Below, one piece after another: positions 1-4,614 of a stretch of 6,275 nt of DNA (positions are counted from its first letter, which is position 1; each line of letters starts with the position of its first letter). Under the pieces are notes generated by a model that saw only the letters and a program-made list of their open reading frames with translations, did not search any database and was not told the origin of the DNA. Position numbers and translations under genes: made by a program. The stretch lies in contig PEZH01000039.1 in assembly GCA_002774085.1 (NCBI GenBank), positions 1-6,275 on the forward strand, written 5' to 3'. The stretch is from Candidatus Shapirobacteria bacterium CG09_land_8_20_14_0_10_38_17. Lineage in GTDB: Bacteria; Patescibacteriota; Microgenomatia; 0-14-0-10-38-17.

Positions 1-84
1 TGAGGGCACGAGTGGCGGCTGGGCGACCGCCACCGTAAAATTTGACCGTATCAAAGCCCTTTTTATACTCAACGCCGAGGTGTT
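1..84. repeat. Left copy of 84-bp perfect inverted repeat
   Basis: Bases 1-84 are the exact reverse complement of 1556-1639. After one mismatch the match continues for four more bases (86-89 against 1551-1554). The repeat reaches the first base of the window, so its true outer end is unknown. It contains a 7-bp dyad with an 8-base spacer (GTGGCGG 12-18, CCGCCAC 27-33) and, on the + strand, a promoter-like TTGACC/TATACT pair aimed at the recombinase. The right copy is the 3' coding region of the recombinase, so this copy is a detached, inverted piece of that C-terminus. It could be a recombination site, a duplication, or a chimeric contig end. Confidence 0.95.
42..69 (+). promoter_or_regulatory. 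Putative sigma70 promoter for the recombinase, inside the left repeat
   Basis: TTGACC at 42-47 and TATACT at 64-69 are separated by 16 bases; each hexamer differs from consensus at one position. Transcription would start near 76, giving a leader of about 80 bases before the recombinase ATG. Because the sequence lies in the inverted repeat, the same promoter is mirrored at 1571-1598 on the - strand, pointing back into the recombinase gene. The function is inferred from sequence match only. Confidence 0.5.
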
Positions 85-120
85 CGTTTAAAAGAAAAAA
101 CAAAAAGAAAACGCAAAAAT

Positions 121-144
121 ATCACTTTAAATAATTAAAGTGAT
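121..144. promoter_or_regulatory. Perfect palindrome in the recombinase leader (possible operator or hairpin)
   Basis: ATCACTTTAA at 121-130 and TTAAAGTGAT at 135-144 are exact 10-bp inverted arms around the loop ATAA. The second arm ends 12 bases before the recombinase ATG at 157. It could be an operator for a dimeric regulator, a binding site for the recombinase itself (autoregulation), or a leader hairpin that limits ribosome access. No T-run follows, so it is not a normal intrinsic terminator. Confidence 0.6.
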
Positions 145-156
145 GAAGAAAAAGAT

Positions 157-1734
157 ATGATTAGATATATAGCTTATTGTCGAAAATCAACTGATGAAAA
201 AGACAGGCAAGTTTTGTCTATAGAAGCTCAAGTTGCCGAGCTTCAAGAGTTTGCCAAAAGAGAAAACCTTTACATCACCGAATTTGTAACTGAAAGCAAA
301 AGCGCAAAAGTTCCCGGCAGGGAAATATTCAACCAAGTTTTAAGAAGAATAGAAAAGGGAGAAATTAGCGGAATTGTTTCATGGCATCCCGATAGACTTG
401 CGCGAAATTCTATAGACGGTGGCAAGATTATTTACTTACTTGATACTGGCAAACTCAAAGACTTGAAATTTCCCACCCATTGGTTTGATAACACACCTCA
501 AGGGAAATTCATGCTCAACATCGCCTTTGGCCAAAGCAAATATTATGTTGATAATCTTTCCGAAAATGTAAAGCGAGGACAACGACAAAAAATCAGAAAT
601 GGAGTCTGGCCAAAGAAAGCTCCCCTTGGATGTCTCAATAATCCCAAAACCCGAGGAATTGATGTTGATCCAGAAAAATCAAAAATAGTCAAAAAGGCTT
701 TTGAGGAGTTTGCTAAAGGAAAATCCTTTACTGATATTTCCCGGCTTTTTTATAAATTCGGACTCAAGACTAAAGATGGAAATCAACTTAATCCAAGCAC
801 TGTTAAAAACATTCTTAGCAACAGATTCCATATTGGGCTGATGAAATTTGCTGGAGAAATATACAAAGGCACTCACAAACAATTTATTTCAAAAAGCCTT
901 TTTGAAAAAGCTCAAAAACAAGTCAAGAGAATCAACAAGCCAAGACGCGGCGGACATAACTTTCCTTTTATCGGCTTGACCAAGTGTGCCGAGTGTGGAG
1001 CGGCAATAACTGCAGAAATCCACACCAAATACTACAAAACCACCAAAAGAAAAGCAGATTATATTTATTACCGTTGCACTAAAAAGAAAGGACCATGTTC
1101 TCAAAAAAGCTATGTCCGCCAAGAAGAATTTGATAGTCAGATGAGGAAAATCGTTTCTGATGTTGCTATTCCTGCTACCATAGCTAAAGACTGGCTTTCT
1201 TGGCTTAAAAGGGATGAAAAAGGTGAGACAAAACTTGCTCAAGTAAATATTGAGAAATTGGAAAATGGGATCAGGGAGCTTGACAAGAAACTTAACCTTC
1301 TGGTTGATGGTTATTTAGATGGTGTTTTTGAGGAAGAAATTTATAAGTTAAAGAAAAATGAGATATTTGAAGAAAAGCTGAAACTTCAAGAGCAAATTGC
1401 CAAAATTAAGGAAAAAGGTTCTCACTGGCTCGAACCTTTTAAAGAATTCATAATTTGCGCCAGAGATGGTGCAAAAATCGCGCGTGTAAAAAATAATTGC
1501 CATGATTTAGCCATCATGGCAAAAAACGTTGGCTCGAACTTCTTTCTCCAAAACCAACACCTCGGCGTTGAGTATAAAAAGGGCTTTGATACGGTCAAAT
1601 TTTACGGTGGCGGTCGCCCAGCCGCCACTCGTGCCCTCACCAAATCTGAATCAGTCGGAGTGGTGGGACTCGAACCCACGGCCTCTGCGTCCCAAACGCA
1701 GCGCGCTAGCCAATTGCGCCACACTCCGTTTTAA
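157..1734 (+). CDS. Large serine recombinase (resolvase/invertase family)
   Basis: A 525-residue site-specific recombinase that would cut and rejoin DNA through a covalent phosphoserine link. The N-terminal resolvase domain (about 1-150) has YCRKS with nucleophile Ser11 and the DRLAR motif at 79-83. A recombinase domain follows (about 155-260), then a zinc ribbon with Cys277, Cys280, Cys307 and Cys314, then a charged predicted coiled coil (about 360-420), which is the large serine recombinase layout. The start is ATG 157; only a poor purine stretch, with no clear Shine-Dalgarno, precedes it. A promoter-like pair lies at 42-69 and a 24-bp palindrome at 121-144. Residues about 467-494 are encoded by the right inverted repeat. 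The last ~25 residues are antisense to tRNA-Pro and end just beyond its 5' end, so the natural C-terminus was probably redefined by insertion next to the tRNA. The substrate is unknown: it may invert the segment between its own repeats or act as an integrase. Confidence 0.93.
   Translation: MIRYIAYCRKSTDEKDRQVLSIEAQVAELQEFAKRENLYITEFVTESKSAKVPGREIFNQVLRRIEKGEISGIVSWHPDRLARNSIDGGKIIYLLDTGKLKDLKFPTHWFDNTPQGKFMLNIAFGQSKYYVDNLSENVKRGQRQKIRNGVWPKKAPLGCLNNPKTRGIDVDPEKSKIVKKAFEEFAKGKSFTDISRLFYKFGLKTKDGNQLNPSTVKNILSNRFHIGLMKFAGEIYKGTHKQFISKSLFEKAQKQVKRINKPRRGGHNFPFIGLTKCAECGAAITAEIHTKYYKTTKRKADYIYYRCTKKKGPCSQKSYVRQEEFDSQMRKIVSDVAIPATIAKDWLSWLKRDEKGETKLAQVNIEKLENGIRELDKKLNLLVDGYLDGVFEEEIYKLKKNEIFEEKLKLQEQIAKIKEKGSHWLEPFKEFIICARDGAKIARVKNNCHDLAIMAKNVGSNFFLQNQHLGVEYKKGFDTVKFYGGGRPAATRALTKSESVGVVGLEPTASASQTQRASQLRHTPF
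1556..1639. repeat. Right copy of 84-bp perfect inverted repeat (within recombinase 3' end)
   Basis: Exact reverse complement of bases 1-84. In the recombinase frame it encodes residues about 467-494, including YKKGFDTVKFYGGGRPAA. The internal dyad CCGCCAC/GTGGCGG falls at 1607-1628, and the mirrored TTGACC/TATACT pair (1593-1598 and 1571-1576, - strand) would drive antisense RNA into the recombinase. Only 15 bases separate its outer end from the 3' end of tRNA-Pro. Confidence 0.95.
1655..1728 (-). tRNA. tRNA-Pro (anticodon UGG)
   Basis: On the - strand the 7-bp acceptor stem is CGGAGTG (5') with CACTCCG (3'), and the discriminator is A at 1655. The D arm has GCGC/GCGC. The anticodon stem CTGCG/CGCAG encloses loop TTTGGGA, so the anticodon is UGG, which reads proline codons. 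The T arm is GTGGG-TTCGAGT-CCCAC. CCA is not encoded (the next bases are CTG) and would be added by a CCA-adding enzyme. The gene lies head-on to the recombinase, whose frame crosses it entirely in antisense. The 3' end is 15 bases from the inverted repeat, consistent with this tRNA marking an integration site. Confidence 0.96.
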
Positions 1735-1749
1735 AAGAATATATCAGTA

Positions 1750-1778
1750 ATTTTAGCATAATCGGGCTGTTTCTTAAA
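1750..1778 (-). promoter_or_regulatory. Putative tRNA-Pro promoter (extended -10)
   Basis: On the - strand TAAAAT (1750-1755) is preceded by TGC, giving an extended -10 TGCTAAAAT. The hexamer at the -35 position, TTTAAG (1773-1778, 17-base spacer), is weak. Transcription would start near 1743, about 15 bases before the tRNA 5' end. The same TGNTAAAAT form occurs before several other genes in this window. Confidence 0.6.
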
Positions 1779-1784
1779 CAATAA

Positions 1785-1793
1785 TGGTAAAAT
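1785..1793 (+). promoter_or_regulatory. Putative extended -10 of the exonuclease III gene
   Basis: TGGTAAAAT lies with TAAAAT at 1788-1793, only seven bases before ATG 1801, with no recognisable -35. Transcription from here would begin at or next to the start codon, giving a leaderless or near-leaderless mRNA. The AGGA close to the ATG could alternatively act as a weak Shine-Dalgarno on a longer transcript. Confidence 0.5.
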
Positions 1794-1800
1794 AGGAAAA

Positions 1801-2547
1801 ATGAAGATAGTTTCTTGGAATGTCAATGGATTAAGATCGGTTTATAAAAAAGGTGCTTTAGACTTTAAAAAAATGGGCGCCGATATTCTTTGTCTTCAAG
1901 AAATAAAGGCTTCCCAAGAGCAAATAAATTCCGATTTAGTTAATCCCGAAGGCTATTATTCTTATTTTAATTCCGCTCAAAAAAAAGGTTATAGCGGCAC
2001 GGTAGTTTATACTCGGCAGGAACCTTTATCTTGGAAAAGAGAAATAGGGCTTGAGAGATTTGACAATGAGGGAAGATTTCTAAAATTGGATTATCCCCAA
2101 TTTACTCTAATTAATCTTTATTTGCCCCATGGCGGTCGCCAAAAAGAGAAATTAGATTATAAGTTAGCGGTTTATAATTATCTTTTGAAGTCCCTCTATA
2201 GATTAAGAAATAAAAAAGTTGTTATTGTGGGTGATTTTAATATTGCCCATAAAGAAATTGATTTGGCGAGGCCAGAAAAAAACAGAAATAATATTATGTT
2301 TACGCCCAAAGAACGGGAGCAAATTGATCGGCTGGTTCGCTTGGGTTTTGTAGATAGTTTTAGAAAGTTTTATCCTGATAAAAGAGATAGTTATACTTGG
2401 TGGCCTTATATGGCCAATGCCAGACAAAGAAATTTAGGTTGGAGGATAGATTATGCTTTTATTTCAAAAAAGCTTAAGATTAAAAGTGCTTTTATTCTCT
2501 CAAAAGTGAAGGGTTCGGATCACTGTCCAATAGGGATAGAAATTTAA
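1801..2547 (+). CDS. xth: Exodeoxyribonuclease III / AP endonuclease
   Basis: A 248-residue enzyme of the endonuclease/exonuclease/phosphatase superfamily. It cuts the backbone 5' to abasic sites and removes 3' blocking groups during cytoplasmic base-excision repair; family members also have 3'-5' exonuclease activity. The expected catalytic and metal-binding residues are visible: Asn7 (SWNVNGLR), Glu34 (LQEIKA), Tyr107, Asp145 and Asn147 (GDFNIAH), Asp217 (GWRIDY), and Asp240-His241 (SDHCP). The YTWW...AR.RN.GWRIDY block is typical of the ExoA/Xth branch. The length is slightly under the usual ~250-275 residues but nothing essential is missing. ATG 1801 opens the conserved first strand MKIVSWN, which fixes the start. 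The gene is divergent from tRNA-Pro and stands alone, with an intrinsic terminator about 90 bases after its stop. Confidence 0.97.
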   Translation: MKIVSWNVNGLRSVYKKGALDFKKMGADILCLQEIKASQEQINSDLVNPEGYYSYFNSAQKKGYSGTVVYTRQEPLSWKREIGLERFDNEGRFLKLDYPQFTLINLYLPHGGRQKEKLDYKLAVYNYLLKSLYRLRNKKVVIVGDFNIAHKEIDLARPEKNRNNIMFTPKEREQIDRLVRLGFVDSFRKFYPDKRDSYTWWPYMANARQRNLGWRIDYAFISKKLKIKSAFILSKVKGSDHCPIGIEI

Positions 2548-2603
2548 GTCGCAATTGCTGAACGAAGCTCGAACCTATTTTGAACAAAATCCTGACTGAT
2601 TGC

Positions 2604-2667
2604 CGCGCGAAGCGCGGCACAAAGCGGAACACAAAACCCCGACCGTCAGGTCGTGGGTTTTTTATAA
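2604..2667. repeat. Left copy of 64-bp inverted repeat (terminator-bearing)
   Basis: Bases 2604-2667 match the reverse complement of 5896-5959 at 62 of 64 positions. The unit starts with a very stable mini-hairpin (GCCGCGC, GAA triloop, GCGCGGC at 2602-2618; its tip is GCGAAGC) and ends with a terminator-like hairpin and T-run. It sits between the convergent exonuclease III gene and transposase fragment. The paired copy lies just upstream of the serpin. Confidence 0.93.
2633..2663 (+). terminator. Intrinsic terminator after exonuclease III (possibly bidirectional)
   Basis: The stem is AAAACCC plus CGACC (2633-2644), loop GTCA, then GGTCG, one bulged T (2654), and GGGTTTT (2655-2661), with six T in a row at 2658-2663. 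It follows the + strand gene. On the - strand the stem is followed by TTTTG, so it may also stop transcripts coming from the transposase fragment. Confidence 0.75.
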
Positions 2668-2694
2668 TAGTTAATTTGGGACTGATTGTGAATT

Positions 2695-2898
2695 TTATTT
2701 TAAAATAATATAAGGTACCAGGGATGCCAACCTGCCGCCAGAACTCTTTAGTCTTTGTTGCCAGCGGTTGATTACCTTTCTATCAGCACCAAAGGCTTCC
2801 TTGGTCACTTTTTCTCCATACTGCTCATGGAACTTAATAATTTTCATTCTTTGTTGGGCTACCTCGCTCTTAGAGAATCTTCTTAGGCTTGAAAGCAT
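2695..2898 (-). CDS. Truncated transposase, N-terminal helix-turn-helix fragment
   Basis: A 67-residue product beginning MLSSLRRFSKSEVAQQR. The central part (IIKFHEQYGEKVTKEAFG, then ADRKVINRWQQRLKSSGG) has the spacing of a transposase DNA-binding HTH of the IS3/IS481 helix-turn-helix type. The frame loses its family-like character after RLASLVP and ends in the AT-rich tail YIILK. No DDE catalytic domain follows, so this is probably an insertion-sequence remnant. The start was chosen at 2898 because AAGGAGGTG sits six bases upstream. An alternative GTG at 2964 adds 22 residues (VDHYAKAYPIFNRIRG...) that also look coding, so the element's original protein may have begun there. It lies directly 3' of tRNA-Gly on the same strand. 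Confidence 0.65.
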   Translation of the reverse strand: MLSSLRRFSKSEVAQQRMKIIKFHEQYGEKVTKEAFGADRKVINRWQQRLKSSGGRLASLVPYIILK

Positions 2899-2983
2899 GT
2901 TTTTCACCTCCTTCAAACCTCTAATTCTATTAAAAATGGGGTAGGCTTTGGCGTAGTGATCCACTAACTATCAATGTCGCAAT

Positions 2984-3057
2984 TGGAGCGGGGTACGGGT
3001 GTCGAACCCGTCTTTTCACCTTGGAAGGGTGATGTTGAACCGCTCAACTAACCCCGC
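2984..3057 (-). tRNA. tRNA-Gly (anticodon UCC)
   Basis: On the - strand the acceptor stem is GCGGGGT/ACCCCGC with discriminator T and an encoded CCA at 2984-2986. The anticodon stem TCACC/GGTGA closes loop CTTCCAA, giving anticodon UCC for glycine GGA/GGG codons. The T arm is ACGGG-TTCGACA-CCCGT. Unlike tRNA-Pro in this window, CCA is encoded. The transposase fragment begins immediately downstream, so an insertion sequence probably landed just 3' of this tRNA. Confidence 0.96.
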
Positions 3058-3075
3058 AAAAAAACACCTTTCCCT

Positions 3076-3084
3076 ATTATAACA
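3076..3084 (-). promoter_or_regulatory. Putative tRNA-Gly promoter (consensus extended -10)
   Basis: On the - strand TGTTATAAT is a perfect extended -10 (TATAAT at 3076-3081, TGT at 3082-3084). No good -35 lies 17 bases upstream. The start site would be near 3069, about 12 bases before the tRNA. Confidence 0.65.
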
Positions 3085-3086
3085 AG

Positions 3087-3120
3087 AAAACTAAACCCCA
3101 TTTTTTTGAGGCTTAGTTTT
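3087..3120. terminator. Imperfect AT-rich hairpin between tRNA-Gly and the DUF5667 gene
   Basis: AAAACTAA (3087-3094) pairs with TTAGTTTT (3113-3120), with a partial inner CC/GG extension and a T-rich loop. A/T runs on both sides allow termination on either strand. It would separate the DUF5667 transcript from tRNA-Gly. The stem is imperfect, so efficiency is uncertain. Confidence 0.45.
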
Positions 3121-3137
3121 TTGGGGTAATCCTTGTT

Positions 3138-3164
3138 CGGGAGTTGATTGTTGATCAACTCCCG
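3138..3164. terminator. Strong 11-bp hairpin after the DUF5667 gene
   Basis: CGGGAGTTGAT (3138-3148), loop TGTTG, and ATCAACTCCCG (3154-3164) form a perfect stem 33 bases beyond the stop codon of the minus-strand gene. On that strand it is followed by AACAAGG rather than a T-run, so it is either a 3'-end stabilising hairpin or part of a two-hairpin terminator with 3087-3120. Confidence 0.55.
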
Positions 3165-3196
3165 GATTTTGTTAGCCTAAATTGTGTTTTTAGGGC

Positions 3197-4021
3197 TTAT
3201 GGTCGGCCGACTGCCGGAATTTGTTCTCGAGCTTGTTCTTGGATTTGATTTTGGGTTCCGACCGGAACTTGGGATTCAGCTTGATCTTGAGCCGCCGGAG
3301 TTTTCGGTGCTCCCTGCTCTAGGCTTTCAAGACCCTCTTCTGTTGCCGGCACTTGTCTTCTTTCGGGAAGATTAGGAACTGGCACTCCCCTTTCCTGCAG
3401 CTGATTAATTCTTTCCTCAACCGCCGGTCGTCTTTCTTCAATTCTTCTTAAAATTTCGCCAACCCCATTTTCGACTGCCTCTTGAGAGATTGCCTCTAAG
3501 GCTTGTTCATGGCCGTGCAGGCTATTTTCTATTGCTGACTGAATTGCCTCTTTAGCCTCTTCGGGAACCTGTTCATAAACTCGAAACAAAACCGCCTGGT
3601 GTCTAAGAGTATTTTCGGCAATTTTGGCCATAATTTCATCGGTATTTTGTCCCGCCTCCTTGGCTTTTTGAGCAAAAGTAAAGGCGTTGGTAAATCGCTC
3701 TTGATAGCGTTCCATCGTCCTCTGAGCTAATTCGTTTTTTCCTTGAGCGATGAGGGTATTGGCTTCGGCTAATCTTTTTTCGGCCAGCATCATCGCTCGT
3801 TGGGCTTGATTAACCTGACCAAAAGTGAAAAAATTACCAATCCCTTCTGACAAAGACTTTAAAAAGTACAGAGGATGGTTAGGGAGTAACCCTGGGCCAA
3901 TTAGTTCTTCTTCGGCCTGTAAAATATTGGTTGAATTAGTTGCTTCTTCTTCTTGAGCAAAAACATTAGCCGTGAAAAATAGAAAGACTGCTAATATTAA
4001 AATTAATAAAAGCTTCTTCAT
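3197..4021 (-). CDS. Secreted DUF5667-like protein
   Basis: A 274-residue exported protein of unknown function. Residues 1-22 form a classic signal peptide (MKKLLLILIL..., cleavage expected after V-F-A22). Residues about 41-70 read GPGLLPNHPLYFLKSLSEGIGNFFTF, followed by a helical AEKRLAEA repeat region to about 180. This is the arrangement I associate with the DUF5667 domain (family recalled from pattern, not searched). The C-terminal ~90 residues are Gln/Glu/Pro-rich, low complexity and probably disordered. It has no cysteines and no second membrane segment, so a soluble or wall-associated form outside the membrane is likely. ATG 4021 is supported by TAAGGAGGTG about 10 bases upstream and by the signal peptide. 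It stands alone, read from its own promoter and followed by hairpins at 3138-3164 and 3087-3120. Confidence 0.9.
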   Translation of the reverse strand: MKKLLLILILAVFLFFTANVFAQEEEATNSTNILQAEEELIGPGLLPNHPLYFLKSLSEGIGNFFTFGQVNQAQRAMMLAEKRLAEANTLIAQGKNELAQRTMERYQERFTNAFTFAQKAKEAGQNTDEIMAKIAENTLRHQAVLFRVYEQVPEEAKEAIQSAIENSLHGHEQALEAISQEAVENGVGEILRRIEERRPAVEERINQLQERGVPVPNLPERRQVPATEEGLESLEQGAPKTPAAQDQAESQVPVGTQNQIQEQAREQIPAVGRP

Positions 4022-4058
4022 TTATTTTTTCACCTCCTTATGCGGTAATCTTAAAATT

Positions 4059-4099
4059 ATTTTGTCATCCTTGAGTCTAAAAGTCAAACGATTTTAGCA
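4059..4099 (-). promoter_or_regulatory. Putative promoter(s) of the DUF5667 gene
   Basis: Two candidates lie on the - strand. The proximal one has TTGACT (4082-4087), a 17-base spacer and CAAAAT (4059-4064) preceded by TGA. The distal one is an extended -10, TGCTAAAAT (4091-4099), with no clear -35. Either would give a short leader containing the strong AAGGAGGTG ribosome binding site. Which one is used cannot be told from sequence. Confidence 0.45.
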
Positions 4100-4123
4100 T
4101 AATTTAATGAAATAAAATACACA

Positions 4124-4206
4124 CGGGCTTACGCCCGAGGTTTTCGCTATCTTGGAATAAACTTCCCAGCCTAAAAGCCTGTGGTTTTCGGCTTTCTGGG
4201 AATAAA
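4124..4206 (+). repeat. Dimeric hairpin-plus-tail repeat, first pair
   Basis: Two units in tandem. Unit 1 is the hairpin CGGGC-TTAC-GCCCG (4124-4137) followed by TTTCGCTATCTTGGAATAAA (4142-4161). Unit 2 has tail TTTCGGCTTTCTGGGAATAAA-like bases at 4186-4206, and part of this tail pairs upstream: TTCCCAG 4163-4169 with CTGGGAA 4196-4202, and AAAGCC 4174-4179 with GGCTTT 4190-4195. The same order, a TTGG unit then a TGGG unit, recurs at 5979-6085. It lies between the divergent DUF5667 gene and the small plus-strand gene. Confidence 0.75.
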
Positions 4207-4220
4207 ATGAGTAAACTTTT

Positions 4221-4249
4221 TTGACAGTTTTTGGGAGCTTTGGTAAAAT
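4221..4249 (+). promoter_or_regulatory. Near-consensus sigma70 promoter of the small plus-strand gene
   Basis: A perfect TTGACA (4221-4226), 17-base spacer, and TAAAAT (4244-4249) with an extended TGG. This is the best promoter in the window. Its start point would fall near 4256, at or just before ATG 4258, implying a leaderless mRNA. It also rules out the upstream TTG at 4231 as the start codon. Confidence 0.8.
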
Positions 4250-4257
4250 TTTATCAA

Positions 4258-4572
4258 ATGGTTGAAAAAGAAAAAGATGCTCGAAGTCCTTACCGGCTTT
4301 CGGTTGGAGAATTAACTTGTTCTGTTGAAGATAAAACGGCTTGGTTTGAACGATTAGTTGCTTGTCAACAGGAGGGGGTTGAAGTGGGGATTCGTCCGCA
4401 AAACCCGAGGGGTCTTGATTCTGGACTAAGAAGGAGATGGTTAAATGATGTTTGGAATTTTTATCTTTCCGGATGTTCGTTTTCGGAAAAAGAGAGACGA
4501 ATTATAAAAGAAACTACAGGGCCCGGGAGGGAAAAACATACTGGTTCAAGCCGTTATTCTGGCTGGTGTTAG
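4258..4572 (+). CDS. Small protein of unknown function, possibly frameshifted
   Basis: A 104-residue product (MVEKEKDARSPYRLSVGELT...) that I do not recognise. It has a mixed charged, helix-prone composition with three Trp and three Cys, no signal peptide and no membrane segment in this frame. The start at ATG 4258 is chosen because the -10 of a near-consensus promoter ends eight bases upstream; there is no ribosome binding site, so translation is probably leaderless. The last residues (REKHTGSSRYSGWC) look unlike coding sequence. Just there, a run of five A (4532-4536) sits where a shift to the -1 frame would continue as TYWFKPLFWLVLVLYFFLKN, a plausible membrane anchor, ending with TGA at 4629-4631. 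A lost base (real or sequencing error) or recoding would make a ~125-residue tail-anchored protein. It is convergent with the serpin. Confidence 0.6.
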   Translation: MVEKEKDARSPYRLSVGELTCSVEDKTAWFERLVACQQEGVEVGIRPQNPRGLDSGLRRRWLNDVWNFYLSGCSFSEKERRIIKETTGPGREKHTGSSRYSGWC

Positions 4573-4590
4573 TATTGTATTTTTTCTTAA

Positions 4591-4607
4591 AAAATCGAAA
4601 AGATTTT
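4591..4607 (-). terminator. Weak AT-rich terminator candidate of the serpin gene
   Basis: On the - strand AAAATC and GATTTT (6-bp arms, 4602-4607 and 4591-4596) enclose TTTTC, and the second arm runs on into further T. It begins eight bases after the serpin stop codon. The stem has a single G-C pair, so the call is tentative. Confidence 0.4.
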
Positions 4608-4614
4608 CCGCTCA

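Noticed and set aside
85..156. Intrinsic terminator at the palindrome before the recombinase
   Set aside because: The 121-144 hairpin is AT-rich and is followed by GAAGAAAAAG, not a T-run.
679..1242. Minus-strand open frames of 67 and 117 residues inside the recombinase
   Set aside because: They lie wholly within a well-supported gene, have no ribosome site or family motifs, and are shadow frames.
1529..1750. 73-residue plus-strand open frame across the tRNA-Pro region
   Set aside because: It is out of frame with the recombinase, and its end (WWDSNPRPLRPKRSALANCATL) is the well-known spurious translation of an antisense tRNA.
2203..2427. Minus-strand open frame of 74 residues inside exonuclease III
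   Set aside because: Shadow of a gene with a full set of catalytic residues on the other strand.
3184..3375. Plus-strand open frame of 63 residues over the DUF5667 C-terminus
   Set aside because: Its Leu/Phe/Pro/Glu pattern is the antisense of the Gln/Pro-rich low-complexity tail; it has no promoter or ribosome site.
4231..4257. TTG start at 4231 for the small gene (113 residues)
   Set aside because: It would lie upstream of and across the -10 of the TTGACA/TAAAAT promoter, so the ATG at 4258 is preferred.
4524..4540. Canonical -1 slippery heptamer for programmed frameshifting in the small gene
   Set aside because: In the reading frame the bases are G GAA AAA, which does not fit X XXY YYZ. 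A base loss or sequencing error is simpler; only the A-run itself is suspicious.
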